DNA of 64,000 nucleotides from Pontibacterium granulatum (GTDB lineage Bacteria; Pseudomonadota; Gammaproteobacteria; Pseudomonadales; Balneatricaceae): the NCBI RefSeq assembly GCF_029961155.1, contig NZ_JASBRH010000013.1, forward strand, positions 60,202 to 124,201. The letters are read 5' to 3'. Numbering within the stretch: position 1 is the stretch's first letter; the number at the start of each line of letters is the position of its first letter. The notes under the pieces are model-generated. The model was not told where the DNA came from. It did not search any database and saw only the letters and a list, made by a program, of their open reading frames with translations. Positions 38,080-48,559 of the stretch are shown piece after piece. The translations under genes were made by a program, and so were the position numbers.

Positions 38080-38103
38080 GCTTCACTGCAGAGATAACAC
38101 AGC

Positions 38104-38192
38104 GTAGGTTGGCCTTCGCAACGCGAAGCCCAACGGTTGACGGGCAATTTGGAGTTTACCGGCTGGGCATCGCTCGCGTTGGTCTGCCTACA
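38104..38192. repeat. Palindromic intergenic repeat-like element
   Basis: GTAGGTTGGCCTTCGCAACG contains a GGCCTTCGC / GCGAAGCC hairpin, and a partly inverted GTTGGTCTGCCTAC closes the element ~80 bp later. This style resembles short dispersed palindromic repeats of gammaproteobacteria; dispersion cannot be shown from one window. Confidence 0.4.
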
Positions 38193-38238
38193 ACCGCGTC
38201 GCTCTATCGGTTCCGCGCTATCTGACGATGAAGCCCCG

Positions 38239-38280
38239 CAAAACAAAAACGGGTAGCTATTGCTACCCGTTTTTGTTTTG
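38239..38280. terminator. Bidirectional terminator between the GGDEF gene and gor
   Basis: A perfect 19-bp inverted repeat (CAAAACAAAAACGGGTAGC and its complement) around loop TATT, with A- and T-rich flanks, serves both convergent genes. Confidence 0.9.
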
Positions 38281-38300
38281 GCGTTCGTGCATGGATCTGC

Positions 38301-39656
38301 CTACTTAGCCGGCTCACGCATCGTGACAAACTCTTCCGCAGCCGTCGGATGGATACCGATCGTTGAGTCGAATACTGCCTTGGTCGCCCCCGCTTTCAGC
38401 GCAACGGCGATGCCCTGAATGATCTCTCCCGCATCCGGACCCACCATGTGCACACCCAGCACTTTGTCACTGTCACGGTCCACCAACATCTTCATGAAGG
38501 TTTTCTCGTCACTGCCGCTAAGCGTGTGTTTCATCGCACGAAAACTGGACTTGTACACATCCACATTCTCGTAACGTTCACGCGCCTGCTCTTCAGTCAG
38601 GCCAACAGTACCGATGTTTGGCTGACAGAATACCGCGGTCGCAATCAGGTCATAGTCCACCTTCTGGTTCTGACCACCGTACAGGTTACGTACCAGTGCC
38701 ATCCCTTCCGCTAGTGCAACCGGCGTCAGCTGAACACGGTCGATCACATCACCAATCGCGTAAACAGACGGTACGTTGGTCTGGTAATCATCATTGACGA
38801 TGATAGCCCCATTCTTACCCACCTCAATACCCAGCTCTTCCAATCCCAGGCCCGTAACTTTCGGGTTACGGCCAGTGGCGTACATGATGGCATCTGCTTC
38901 AATGGCAGAGCCGTCGGTCAGTGTCGCGATCAACGTACCGTCATCCTGCTTTTTGATCTCGGTGACGTTGGTGTTGAAGCGCAGATTGATACCCTTCTTC
39001 GCCACCTCTTCTGCGGTGAACTCGCGTACTTCATTATCGAAACCACGCAGGAACATATCACCACGGTAGATCAGATCAGTTTTTGCCCCCAAACCGGCAA
39101 AGATTCCCGCAAACTCAACGGCGATATAACCGCCGCCCACAACGATTGCACGTTTTGGAAATTCGTCCAGGTAGAACACTTCGTTGGAGCTAATCACGTG
39201 TTCACTTCCCGGAAACTCAGGCACGTTCGGCCAGCCACCCACAGCCACCAGAATACGCTCTGCGGTATAGGTTTTATCACCCACCGCCACGGTGTGCGGG
39301 TCAACTAATGTCGCGCGACCATGAATCAGTTCACAGCCGGAATTCACCAGCAGGTTGTTGTAGATACCGTTCAGGCGCTCGATCTCTTTGGTTTTGTTGT
39401 CACGCAGCGTTGGCCAGTCGAATTCTGCTTCTCCAGGCGTCCAACCAAAACCGCGGGAGTTTTCAAAGTCTTCAGCATAGTGGGAGGCGTACACGAACAG
39501 CTTTTTGGGTACACAGCCCACGTTCACACAGGTACCGCCCAGGTGACGATCTTCCGCCACGGCAACTTTAACGCCCATTGCTGCGGCCATACGTCCGGCA
39601 CGCACGCCACCGGAACCCGCGCCAATTACAAACAGGTCAAAATCAAAATCTGCCAC
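38301..39656 (-). CDS. gor: Glutathione-disulfide reductase
   Basis: 451 residues, GTG start. FAD-binding [14 protein letters not shown], redox-active disulfide [16 protein letters not shown](P)-binding [19 protein letters not shown] and the C-terminal catalytic HPTAAEEFV are all present. The length matches GorA. Reduces GSSG with NADPH in the cytoplasm. Confidence 0.95.
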   Translation of the reverse strand: MADFDFDLFVIGAGSGGVRAGRMAAAMGVKVAVAEDRHLGGTCVNVGCVPKKLFVYASHYAEDFENSRGFGWTPGEAEFDWPTLRDNKTKEIERLNGIYNNLLVNSGCELIHGRATLVDPHTVAVGDKTYTAERILVAVGGWPNVPEFPGSEHVISSNEVFYLDEFPKRAIVVGGGYIAVEFAGIFAGLGAKTDLIYRGDMFLRGFDNEVREFTAEEVAKKGINLRFNTNVTEIKKQDDGTLIATLTDGSAIEADAIMYATGRNPKVTGLGLEELGIEVGKNGAIIVNDDYQTNVPSVYAIGDVIDRVQLTPVALAEGMALVRNLYGGQNQKVDYDLIATAVFCQPNIGTVGLTEEQARERYENVDVYKSSFRAMKHTLSGSDEKTFMKMLVDRDSDKVLGVHMVGPDAGEIIQGIAVALKAGATKAVFDSTIGIHPTAAEEFVTMREPAK

Positions 39657-39888
39657 AATGCAGCTCCTTATGCTCTCTGCTTTACACTCTTAATTTGCTG
39701 CGCACCACTCTAGCGTGGAGCGTATCGCGCTACCAATAGAAAAGATCTAACCACCAGATTGCATACCTCTATTAGCGATGCACAAGCTGCTGATTTATAA
39801 CAGCATAACTTTTTTTGTTAGCAGTACTCACCCCAAAATGGGTTCTGATACACTGTGTTGCAATTTTAACCCCGGAGAACAGCTTCAG

Positions 39889-40704
39889 ATGAAACTCATT
39901 TGCTTCAACGTTAACGGCCTGCGTGCCCGTCTGCACCAGCTGCAAGCGGTCATCGACAAGTATCAACCGGATGTAATCGGTATCCAGGAAACCAAAGTCT
40001 CGGATGAGGAGTTTCCGGTCGCTGATGTTGAAGCTCTGGGATACCACGTTGAGTTTCATGGCCAGAAAGGCCACTACGGTGTCTGCCTGATCTCGAAAGA
40101 AAAGCCTTTGTCACTGCAGAAAGGTTTCGCCACCGATGAAGAGGACGCCCAGCGTCGTATGATCATGGGCGAATACAGTGACGGTAACGGCGGCACGGTT
40201 CTGGTCCTGAACGGTTACTTCCCACAGGGTGAAAACATCGCCCACGCAACCAAGTTCCCGGCCAAAGAGAAGTTTTACGCCGATCTGCAGATCCACCTGG
40301 AACAGCACTGCGACCCAAGCAAGCCGATTGTAGTGATGGGCGACCTGAATATCTCTCCAGCAGACTGTGACATCGGTATCGGTGAAGACAACCGCAAGCG
40401 TTGGCTCAAATCCGGCAAGGCCAGTTTCCAGCCGATCGAACGTGAGTGGATGGCAACGCTGACCGGGTGGGGCTTAACCGACACCTTCCGTCACCTGCAT
40501 CCAGACAACCACGAAACCTTCAGCTGGTTTGACTACCGCTCCCGCGGCTTTGACCGTGAGCCAAAACGCGGTCTGCGCATCGACGGTATTCTGGTAACGG
40601 ACTGCCTGCTGGATAAATGTGTGAGTGCCGGTGTTGATTACGAAATTCGTGGCATGGAAAAACCATCTGATCACGCACCGCTGTGGGCGGAGTTCCAGCT
40701 CTGA
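39889..40704 (+). CDS. xthA: Exodeoxyribonuclease III (AP endonuclease)
   Basis: 271 residues from the ATG at 39889, where [15 protein letters not shown], the conserved start, begins; the longer open frame runs into the promoter. Active-site motifs [33 protein letters not shown] and [10 protein letters not shown] are all intact. Acts on abasic sites and 3' blocks in base excision repair. Confidence 0.95.
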   Translation: MKLICFNVNGLRARLHQLQAVIDKYQPDVIGIQETKVSDEEFPVADVEALGYHVEFHGQKGHYGVCLISKEKPLSLQKGFATDEEDAQRRMIMGEYSDGNGGTVLVLNGYFPQGENIAHATKFPAKEKFYADLQIHLEQHCDPSKPIVVMGDLNISPADCDIGIGEDNRKRWLKSGKASFQPIEREWMATLTGWGLTDTFRHLHPDNHETFSWFDYRSRGFDREPKRGLRIDGILVTDCLLDKCVSAGVDYEIRGMEKPSDHAPLWAEFQL

Positions 40705-40726
40705 TCCTCAAATCTGATTTACAAGA

Positions 40727-41671
40727 TCAGATATCGTAATCCGTCGGGCAGACAAAGCCCGGCGGTTTTATCACCAGCAGATCGCATTCCAGACTGTCCA
40801 GCATTCGCTCTACCGTACTGCCACTGATCACGCGCTCCAGCATGCCTTTACTCACATGCCCCACCGCCAGGATAGTGACGGGGATGTCGCGCACGTAGCG
40901 CGGCAGCACTTTGTGGGCTTCACCTTCCAACACACTGACCTCAGCGCTTTCAGCATCCAGCGCATACGGTTTTAACAGGTCGTTCAGACATGCGCGGTGT
41001 TCCGCCAGTACCTTAAGCTGTAAACCTTCATAGTCAGTGGCCAAATGCTCATCAAAGATGGCGGCCTGAGGCAGGGTATGAAAACTGTGCACCACGCGCA
41101 TATCGGCCTGAAGTACTGATGCCAGCTGCTGTACCGTTTCAAGAACAAGTCGATCCTGCCTCATGGGCTCGGCACAGGCATGCAATGGATCAACCCCGGC
41201 GGCAATACAAATATGCTCCGGCCAACCCTGGGATCGGGTGAGCAACAGCGGGGCCGGACACTCCCTGATCAGGCGTTTCTCACTATCCCCCACAAACAGT
41301 TCGGTGAGGATATTGTGATGACTGTGCGCCACCATCACCAAGTCGGGTTCGAAACGCAGTATCTTGCGCATCATCCCGTCAATCTGTTGTGGCGCCCAAT
41401 ACACATCCACACCGACGGGGATATCCTGGGCGTCAAACAGGTAGGCGATCTGCTCTAACTTGGCTTCTACACCTTTAACGTATCCATGTTCTGCGTGAAG
41501 CTCTGCTTTTTTATCGAACAGGTACGCCTGATGAAGGGAGGCGCTGTATACAGAGCTGAACAGCTCGACCGAGGCACCAGTGGCCATCGCGATACGGCTG
41601 GCCCGCGCAATGATCGGGCCGTTTTCATTGTCAGGACTGACATGGACGAGGATACGCTGGATGTCAGGCAT
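40727..41671 (-). CDS. Tandem universal stress protein (UspE-like)
   Basis: 314 residues from the ATG at 41671 (GGGAAG ribosome site; a GTG two codons earlier is possible). Two Usp domains: residues ~1-145 begin IQRILVHVSPDNENGPIIARAS; ~150-305 end with the nucleotide-loop-like AVGHVSKGMLERVISGSTVERML. This two-domain layout is that of UspE. Function would be stress resilience, cytoplasmic. Convergent with xthA. Confidence 0.88.
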   Translation of the reverse strand: MPDIQRILVHVSPDNENGPIIARASRIAMATGASVELFSSVYSASLHQAYLFDKKAELHAEHGYVKGVEAKLEQIAYLFDAQDIPVGVDVYWAPQQIDGMMRKILRFEPDLVMVAHSHHNILTELFVGDSEKRLIRECPAPLLLTRSQGWPEHICIAAGVDPLHACAEPMRQDRLVLETVQQLASVLQADMRVVHSFHTLPQAAIFDEHLATDYEGLQLKVLAEHRACLNDLLKPYALDAESAEVSVLEGEAHKVLPRYVRDIPVTILAVGHVSKGMLERVISGSTVERMLDSLECDLLVIKPPGFVCPTDYDI

Positions 41672-41827
41672 AATCACTTCCCGCGTTTCAAAGCATGTAG
41701 GAAGCTTAGTCCAAAGCCTGAATTCTGTAGTAATCGATCAGCATTACCGGACAAGCACAGAGACATTTATTCCCAAATCGAATAGTTATCTTTGATGTTC
41801 ACCGAATCAGTTCTAAAAACCACCTTT

Positions 41828-41847
41828 ATATTAGACATTATTAATAT
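41828..41847. promoter_or_regulatory. AT-rich inverted-repeat operator before the DUF2892 gene
   Basis: ATATTAGACATTATTAATAT: arms ATATTA / TAATAT in a 20-bp frame. It agrees at 16 of 20 positions with the palindrome upstream of the RND operon (48560-48579). It lies ~50 bp before the start codon. The regulator is not encoded in the window; an ArsR-family repressor is a guess. Confidence 0.55.
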
Positions 41848-41897
41848 ACAATATAAGACACTTCTAATTTTCGATGCACTCTCACAGGAAAAAAACG

Positions 41898-42308
41898 ATG
41901 ACCATCAATGCAGCACTTCGCCTGATGGCAGGGACCGTCATACTCGTCAGCCTGGCACTGGGGACCTACATCAACGAATACTGGTACTACCTGACCGGCT
42001 TTGTCGGCCTGAACCTGTTTCAGTCTGCGTTCACGAAATGGTGTCCTGCCGTCGTAATCTTCCAGATGATGGGACTGAATGCGGAATCCTGCAGCACACC
42101 GGGCATGACCGTTAATCAGGGTGTACACATCATTGCCGGCCTGATTGTAATGACCACTGTAGGCGCCGTTGTGTTTGCTGCAATTTCCAGCCAGATTCTG
42201 ATCGTAACCGCCATTGTGGGTGCCAGCCTTGCACAGTCAGCATTCACCGGCTGGTGCCCGGCGATCATGATCGCCCGCATGCTGGGAATGAAACAGACCC
42301 GCGCTTAA
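41898..42308 (+). CDS. Duplicated DUF2892 (YgaP-transmembrane-like) protein
   Basis: 136 residues from the ATG at 41898 (AGGAA ribosome site). Two internal copies of a ~65-residue two-helix module: each ends in a matching SAFTxWCPAxxIxxMxGx segment (SAFTKWCPAVVIFQMMGL; SAFTGWCPAIMIARMLGM) with a conserved Cys. The same module anchors YgaP-type rhodaneses; here the rhodanese domain is absent. A role in sulfur/persulfide or thiosulfate handling is inferred only by family association. Confidence 0.75.
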   Translation: MTINAALRLMAGTVILVSLALGTYINEYWYYLTGFVGLNLFQSAFTKWCPAVVIFQMMGLNAESCSTPGMTVNQGVHIIAGLIVMTTVGAVVFAAISSQILIVTAIVGASLAQSAFTGWCPAIMIARMLGMKQTRA

Positions 42309-42507
42309 GTCTCCCCTCTGCCCGAGATACGTACACCGCCCACTTGGGCGGTGTTTTTTAGCCTCTCACACCACGACTCGCTTCACCCTACTCTCCATTG
42401 ATTGCATTCGCACCTTCCTTAAAAATCTCACGTATAGAAAAAGCAAACTCGGCCGATGTTGTTTACAATAGGCGACGCTTTTCTTGGTATTCAATAAGGA
42501 CATTTGG

Positions 42508-43785
42508 TTGGCCCTTCGACTTCTTAAACTGCTGGCACCGGCACTGCTTCTGTTGATTGCCGCAGGTCTGCTGATCGATCCCGTCGCGCAGCTACCTGCC
42601 GCACACAAACTCACACTCAACCAACTGCCCTACGCACTTGCCACAGGCGTTGCCCTGATGGCCTATGGTTTCAACCGCAATCAGATTCTGTTTGCCACAC
42701 TTAACCTGATCAGTGCATATCTGCTTATCCAGCTTGGGTTGCAGGTGAGTCTGGATCAGCCCGGTGCCTACGTGCTCTTTAGCGCCCTGAGCCTGCTGAT
42801 ACCGATCAATATCACCTTTATCGCCACCTATAGCGAGAAAGGCCTTTTCACGCCGCTGGGCTTAACACGCCTTGGAGGAGTTCTTCTGGGGTATATACTG
42901 TTGATCCTGCTGTGGAGCAATGACGCACTGGCGGGTCAATTACCCAACCTGCCCGCCAACATGTTCGAGATGTTTATCGATGGTCGCTTCCTCAGCAATA
43001 TGGCTGCTGTTTTCTTTGGCGTGGCGCTGACCACCAACCTGATCTACTTCTTCACCCAGCGTGGTCACGGCAGTGCTGGAGTGTTGATCTCCCTGGCCGC
43101 CAGCCTCTGTATGTTTGTCTGGTTTGATCAGCCCAATATCTCCACTTTGCTGATCACCGCGGCTCTGATTGGAATGGGCATCTCCGTGGTACAAAGCAGC
43201 CACAAGATGGCCTATCTGGATGAGCTGACCGAAATCCCCGCCCGTCGCGCGCTGCAAGACAAGCTGGCCACTCTGGGTAAACGTTACACCATCGCCATGG
43301 TGGATATCGATCACTTCAAGAAATTTAACGACACCTACGGCCACGATATCGGCGATCAGGTATTACGTATGGTTGCAGCCAAACTGGCAACCGTGAGCGG
43401 CGGCGGTAAAGCGTACCGCTATGGTGGAGAGGAGTTCACCCTGGTGTTCCCGGGCAAGGATGAAGCCCAGGCACTGCCCTTTGTGGAACAGATTCGTGAA
43501 CTGATCGCCAACTACCCGATGTATATTCGCAGCGACAATCGCCCTGACGACGAAAAACAGGGCGCACGGATGCGCAATAAGAAGGCAGATGCAGACTACA
43601 CGACCGTCACCATCAGTATCGGGGTCTGCGAAAAGACGGACGAATATGCCGATCCGATGGCGGTAATCAAAGTAGCGGATAACGCTCTGTACGAAGCGAA
43701 GAAAAATGGCCGCAACCAATCCGTTGCAGCCCATTACAAACCGGAAGCGCCGAAGCGTCGCCGCACACGGAAGGACTACGCTTAA
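42508..43785 (+). CDS. Membrane-bound GGDEF diguanylate cyclase
   Basis: 425 residues from the TTG at 42508, preferred because AAGGA lies 7 bases upstream; an upstream TTG is possible. About seven or eight membrane helices fill residues 1-225. The GGDEF domain begins at DELTEIPARRALQDKL and has an intact YRYGGEEFTLVFPG active site plus a ~30-residue insertion (RPDDEKQGARMRNKKADADY) before the last strands. Produces cyclic di-GMP in response to an unknown membrane or envelope signal. Confidence 0.9.
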   Translation: MALRLLKLLAPALLLLIAAGLLIDPVAQLPAAHKLTLNQLPYALATGVALMAYGFNRNQILFATLNLISAYLLIQLGLQVSLDQPGAYVLFSALSLLIPINITFIATYSEKGLFTPLGLTRLGGVLLGYILLILLWSNDALAGQLPNLPANMFEMFIDGRFLSNMAAVFFGVALTTNLIYFFTQRGHGSAGVLISLAASLCMFVWFDQPNISTLLITAALIGMGISVVQSSHKMAYLDELTEIPARRALQDKLATLGKRYTIAMVDIDHFKKFNDTYGHDIGDQVLRMVAAKLATVSGGGKAYRYGGEEFTLVFPGKDEAQALPFVEQIRELIANYPMYIRSDNRPDDEKQGARMRNKKADADYTTVTISIGVCEKTDEYADPMAVIKVADNALYEAKKNGRNQSVAAHYKPEAPKRRRTRKDYA

Positions 43786-43813
43786 GCGAAGGCCCTAAGC
43801 GAACGCTGTTCAC

Positions 43814-45142
43814 TTAGAAACTGTAGCGCAGCCGTGCATAGACACTGCTGGCGTCCTCAAACTGGCCAAAGAAGCTGTGTGCCTTCTTACCACTGAAGAC
43901 GTTAGTCCCCACCACCAATGAGGTGTTGTCGTCAAAGCGGTACGACACCGACGGGCGCATAAACAGGTCTTCATCGGAGGGAGACCAGTAGTTAAACCAG
44001 GACAGTATCAGGTTGTCCTGCAGCATTCGGTAGGTCAGACGCAGTGTCCACACGTGCCGGTGCTCATCCGGGCGATAAGGTGAATTACCATCGGTCCGGG
44101 TAAGTGCACCGTAGTCCTGAATCCACTCCTGATAATACTGTACCGATCCGGTCAGTTTGGCGACCAGTTCCTGTTCGTATCCGAACAACACACGCAACTG
44201 ATCGTTCGGTACCCGCGGATCATCACCACCAGAGTCCTCCCCTTGATACCAGCCAAACTCCGCATTGGCGATACCTTCTCCCAGATTGCCACGCACACTG
44301 GCGCCAAAGGTATCCAGACGACTGAAATAGGCCTCACCACCGGCGGTCATCGCATTGGGTTGTTTCCAGAAACCACGGTAGGCGTAAAGTGCCCACTCCG
44401 TACTGTCGACTGTGCCGTACAGTCGTAATGCCAATTCGCCGTTGTCGGGCGTATCCTCAGGATCAATAGGTACGAGATGTACTGAGGCTTGTTGTCCATC
44501 CAGAGCATTGAAGTAGGAGAAACGCTCGCCGTCGATAAAGCGATCGCTGGTAAAGCGTGGTGTCCACACCAGATCCAGGTTGGCCTTGTCGTTGTAATAG
44601 CTGAATTTTGCACTCGCAGAAGGCGCCTTCAGGTATTGGTCATCACGTCCGGCAAAGTAGGACACCCAATCCTTCGGAAACATATCGTTAATAAACAGAA
44701 GATCCCCTGTCCCCCAGGTAAGAATCTGCTGACCGATACGCAGATCGGTATTCTCCGACGGGCTCAGGTCCAGCAGCGCTTCACGCAACTCGCCATGCAG
44801 GCCGTGCTCAATCCCATCGGCATACAGATCCGCCTTCAGGCTGTAGCGGCTCTCCCCCACATAATCCGAGATCTCCAGTTGCGCCCGCAGATCCGCCAAA
44901 CTCAGGTCATCGTTCGGCAGCACCGGGTCGTCATCGGTACGGACACCGACTGCCGTTTCCAAAAATCCATGCCAACGCGGCGCTGTGTCCGCCTCCGCCC
45001 CCCAACTGTCGTCGTTCCAGCTGTCATTGCCCCAATCGTCCGATGCCTTCAGCGGCTGGACAGTCACCAAAGCGAGCATGACGGAAAGCGTAAGCGGCTG
45101 CAGAAGTGCACGCCACGTTACCGAGGTGGAACCTTTGCTCAT
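43814..45142 (-). CDS. Outer-membrane beta-barrel protein, DUF1302-like
   Basis: 442 residues from the ATG at 45142, two bases after the preceding stop. Signal peptide ends near VQPLKAS; the mature start is Asp/Trp-rich (DDWGNDSWNDDSWG). Alternating hydrophobic strands with aromatic girdles and a final strand ending in Phe (YARLRYSF) fit an outer-membrane barrel. Segments such as IGQQILTWGTGDLLFINDMFPKDW recall the DUF1302 proteins that accompany RND/LolA-like pairs. Third gene of the operon; probably the outer-membrane receiver or channel for the substrate. Confidence 0.8.
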   Translation of the reverse strand: MSKGSTSVTWRALLQPLTLSVMLALVTVQPLKASDDWGNDSWNDDSWGAEADTAPRWHGFLETAVGVRTDDDPVLPNDDLSLADLRAQLEISDYVGESRYSLKADLYADGIEHGLHGELREALLDLSPSENTDLRIGQQILTWGTGDLLFINDMFPKDWVSYFAGRDDQYLKAPSASAKFSYYNDKANLDLVWTPRFTSDRFIDGERFSYFNALDGQQASVHLVPIDPEDTPDNGELALRLYGTVDSTEWALYAYRGFWKQPNAMTAGGEAYFSRLDTFGASVRGNLGEGIANAEFGWYQGEDSGGDDPRVPNDQLRVLFGYEQELVAKLTGSVQYYQEWIQDYGALTRTDGNSPYRPDEHRHVWTLRLTYRMLQDNLILSWFNYWSPSDEDLFMRPSVSYRFDDNTSLVVGTNVFSGKKAHSFFGQFEDASSVYARLRYSF

Positions 45143-45144
45143 GA

Positions 45145-45945
45145 CTAAGGCCTCCGCAACCATTGAAGCGGCAGCTTACGCAGCGATCGTTCGGTGAAGA
45201 CCGAGCTATCCAGCCCCACGTCGTATTTGATAAAACGGAACTCCATGGTTGTATTGCCCCCTGATACCAGATCGCTTACCCGTGATTTAGTAACAGTAGG
45301 ATGGCCCTGAATTTCTTGCACTTCCAGTACCTCTACACGGCGGTAGAGGCGATCGGCACGGTCCTTGTACTCGATCTTTTGCGGCAGCATGTTTGCTTTA
45401 TCGATCCACACGCGGTACTGGCTGAACTCAACGCTCGCCGGATCTTTTGGCGTGTTATCCACCACGTAGTGCTGTTCGGTGGTTTCAACCAATTGGTGGC
45501 GGTCTTCCGTGATATTGCGACCGGAAACATCTTCGTAGAAGTAATGGGAGCCCACAAAGCTGGTACGCTTGTCACCGGCGGAGATCCGCTTCACCAGGTC
45601 CAGACTCGGCAGATAGAGCCAGCGGTCATCATCACTTTCGATATGCTTGGCCACCATGAACACGGTGTTACGTACGTCGGCCGGGCGACTGAACGCCACC
45701 AAGAAATCCTGATCGCCACCGTCTGCACGGTCATAGCGCAGGATTGTGAACTGGCGGGTCTGCGTACGACCCTGCCCGTCGGTAATCACCATCCTCGCTT
45801 CCGAACGACCATCAACCCCTTTGTAGTATGCGGCCAGGTTGGCCTGATCGACAATCTGGTTAACGTCGGTCAGATCCGCCGCCAGCGCAGACTGCGACAG
45901 AACCCATACAATCCCCAGACTCAGGGAACGAATCAGATTACGCAT
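45145..45945 (-). CDS. Periplasmic LolA-like outer membrane lipoprotein-sorting protein
   Basis: 266 residues from the ATG at 45945, which follows a perfect AGGAGGAGA ribosome site. Signal peptide to SQSALA, then a LolA-like half-barrel fold (RDFLVAFSRPADVRNT-type core, DDRWLYLPSLDLVKRIS). Such proteins sit with MMPL/RND exporters and shuttle a hydrophobic substrate across the periplasm. Overlaps the RND stop by 8 bases. Confidence 0.85.
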   Translation of the reverse strand: MRNLIRSLSLGIVWVLSQSALAADLTDVNQIVDQANLAAYYKGVDGRSEARMVITDGQGRTQTRQFTILRYDRADGGDQDFLVAFSRPADVRNTVFMVAKHIESDDDRWLYLPSLDLVKRISAGDKRTSFVGSHYFYEDVSGRNITEDRHQLVETTEQHYVVDNTPKDPASVEFSQYRVWIDKANMLPQKIEYKDRADRLYRRVEVLEVQEIQGHPTVTKSRVSDLVSGGNTTMEFRFIKYDVGLDSSVFTERSLRKLPLQWLRRP

Positions 45946-48508
45946 TTTCGGTCTCCTCCTGCGCGCCAAACAGCGCATTCTTGTTGCCGATGCTATCCAT
46001 CACGGCCGGCAACAGGATTACGGTCACCACCGCCGACACCGCCATAATGGTTGCCAGGAAAAAGCCTACGGTGATGTACGGTACCAATGGTGCGAACAGC
46101 AGCGGGGTAAAGCCCACCGCGACCACAACAGCGTTGCGGCTGATCGCCCGTGCCGGGCCCTTGTAGACTTCAGTGATAGTTTTTGACCAGTCGCGGGTAT
46201 TACGGTAAATGGCACGGGTGCGTTCCAGGAAGTGGATCGCAAAGTCCACACTCAACCCCAGAGTCAGGGCACTCAGCACGGCGATTGGCATATCGTAGTC
46301 TTTGCCCACCAGCCCGATCAGGCCATAGATAAAGAGAATGGTCACGGTCAGAGGCAGCATAGAAAGTAGACCTAACTTCACAGAACGGAACAGGAACACC
46401 ATCATCAGCAACACCATGACAAAAGCGCTCAGCAAACTGTTGAGCATGCCGTTCACCATCTGATCCTGCCACACCACGTTGATATAGGTCAGGCCTGCCC
46501 ATTTGGCCTCGACACCCTGAGGCAGAGGATTGGCTGCAACGTAGTCGTTCACCAGATCAATCACCTTACTCATATCCTGGTTATCGCCGCTTTTCAGCTG
46601 TAACCAGAGCACCGTCGAGCGGTAATCCGGAGTGACCATATGCCAGAGATCATCCGGACGGTGGGAGGACTGGTAACTGAGGATCGTTTGCGCGGCTGCC
46701 GCAGCACTGTCCGGCAATCGATACTGATCCGCATCACCACCGTTCAACTCGCGGTACACTGTTTTCAGCAGGGTTGTCAGTCCGTTGGACTTGCCCACGT
46801 AACCGGAACCGTTCAGATAATCCTGTAACGCATCCAGATAACTCAGCGCTTCCGGTGACAGGAAATACTTGGCCCGCTGCTGCGCCTGTTCGGCGATGCT
46901 CATTAGATCCAGCCACAGCTGCTCTTGATCTGGCTGGTTGTAAGATGCCTCGTCGAACGCCGTGATCAGGTTATCGGTATAGCGCTGGAAATTAGCGTCG
47001 TCCGCCTGCGACAGCATCGGCACCAGTGTTTCAACAGCCTGCACATTATCGGCAACATACTGCTTCAGCGCGTTATCCAGCGCGTTGCGATCAGCCCTCA
47101 TATCCGGTTTTTCCAGCACAAGGTACGCTTCGTAGGTCCCGGAAAAATGACTATTCATCACCGTATCAGCAATGCGCAGGCGGTGATCCTCCTTAAACCA
47201 GCGGATCGGGTTGTCGTTGATCTGGATCTGGGTCACGCCGTAGATAGAGATCGCGACCAGCACAATAAAAGCCATCACCAGCCCCTTGGCACGTGCGAGC
47301 GAGAAACGCCCCGTAGACACAAGCACACGCCCCAGCAGCGACCTATCATCTTCTTCAATGTTGTGATCCTTCAACGCAGCCAGATGCGTGTCCGACAGGC
47401 TGACGATGTAAGCAGGGACAAAGATGACCGTTAGAACAAACGCCAGCATGATGCCCGCCGCCACATGCAATCCAAAGATCTGCACCGGTGGAATAGGGGT
47501 ATATGCGAGGGAGGCGAAACCTACCGCAGACGTCACAGACGTGTACAGCATCGGTATGAAAAGATGACCCAATACCTCCTGCAGGGCTTTTCGAGGATGC
47601 TCGCCCGGCCGGTATCGATCCGCAAACTCCGACAGGATATGCACCGAGTCCACCACCGCTATCGGCATCAGGAAAATCGGGATCATCGAACTCATGATGT
47701 GCACGGTGTACCCCTGACCGATCAGCAACCCCATGGTGATAATCACAGAGGCCATCGCCACAATCATCGGTGCTGTGATCAACAGGAAGGAGCGGAAGAA
47801 CATCCACATCAGCGCAAAGATCATCAAACCCGCCAGCGGTGCGGAGATCGCCATCTGGATAAACATCTCCACGCCGAAGGTGTCTTCAGCCACCGGCAGT
47901 CCCGCCATGTAATACAGGTTCTGGCTATCGAGGCCATCGATAACCGCCTGAATCTCCTGCGATAGTCTGTAACTCTCAGATTTAGCCACAATCGGAATAT
48001 AGATCGCGGCCGCTTTTCCATCATCTGCCACCAGCGTGTTTTGCAGCAACGGCAGTCGACCAATCGCATCCTCGATACGTTGTACATCAGCGTCAGTGTG
48101 CGGTGCCAGCTTCATCATCCACTCAAAGCGGATACTGCCCGGCCCCTCCTGAGTGATGTTGTCCACCGTGTCCAGCGCCATCAGATCCTGACGCACGACC
48201 CCCTCCATTTTCTGCACTTCGCTGGAAAGCGTATGGAGGTCACCTAACGTTTGCGTGTTGTAAACACCGTTGGCATGGTCCTCGTTCACCACCCCCACCA
48301 CGATCATGTCGTGGAGAGCAAAACGCGCCTTCACCTCATCGTGATAGGCACGGTCTACCTGATCATGGGGCAGCATGTTCTCTGGATCGGTATCCACCTG
48401 AATCGACGGAATCTGGATGGCAGCCAAAACCACCAACGCCAATACCAGAAAGAACACCTGCCTGGGCTTATCCATTGAAAATGACACGAGACGATCTCGT
48501 AGCGGCAT
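45938..48508 (-). CDS. RND/MMPL-family exporter
   Basis: 856 residues from the ATG at 48508 (AGGAG ribosome site); the longer open frame would start inside the operator palindrome. Twelve membrane helices in two six-helix halves, each with a large periplasmic loop after the first helix, and the SSD-like core in each half (IPIFLMPIAVVDSVHILSEF; LGLSVDFAIHFLERTRAIYR). It resembles hydrophobe/lipid-exporting RND proteins paired with LolA-like and DUF1302 genes. The substrate is unknown; lipid or hydrophobic-compound transport to the outer membrane is likely. Confidence 0.88.
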   Translation of the reverse strand: MPLRDRLVSFSMDKPRQVFFLVLALVVLAAIQIPSIQVDTDPENMLPHDQVDRAYHDEVKARFALHDMIVVGVVNEDHANGVYNTQTLGDLHTLSSEVQKMEGVVRQDLMALDTVDNITQEGPGSIRFEWMMKLAPHTDADVQRIEDAIGRLPLLQNTLVADDGKAAAIYIPIVAKSESYRLSQEIQAVIDGLDSQNLYYMAGLPVAEDTFGVEMFIQMAISAPLAGLMIFALMWMFFRSFLLITAPMIVAMASVIITMGLLIGQGYTVHIMSSMIPIFLMPIAVVDSVHILSEFADRYRPGEHPRKALQEVLGHLFIPMLYTSVTSAVGFASLAYTPIPPVQIFGLHVAAGIMLAFVLTVIFVPAYIVSLSDTHLAALKDHNIEEDDRSLLGRVLVSTGRFSLARAKGLVMAFIVLVAISIYGVTQIQINDNPIRWFKEDHRLRIADTVMNSHFSGTYEAYLVLEKPDMRADRNALDNALKQYVADNVQAVETLVPMLSQADDANFQRYTDNLITAFDEASYNQPDQEQLWLDLMSIAEQAQQRAKYFLSPEALSYLDALQDYLNGSGYVGKSNGLTTLLKTVYRELNGGDADQYRLPDSAAAAAQTILSYQSSHRPDDLWHMVTPDYRSTVLWLQLKSGDNQDMSKVIDLVNDYVAANPLPQGVEAKWAGLTYINVVWQDQMVNGMLNSLLSAFVMVLLMMVFLFRSVKLGLLSMLPLTVTILFIYGLIGLVGKDYDMPIAVLSALTLGLSVDFAIHFLERTRAIYRNTRDWSKTITEVYKGPARAISRNAVVVAVGFTPLLFAPLVPYITVGFFLATIMAVSAVVTVILLPAVMDSIGNKNALFGAQEETENA

Positions 48509-48559
48509 GGGTTCAGACTCCTGTAAATAGACGACGGGTAAGATAAGATGATTCAAATT

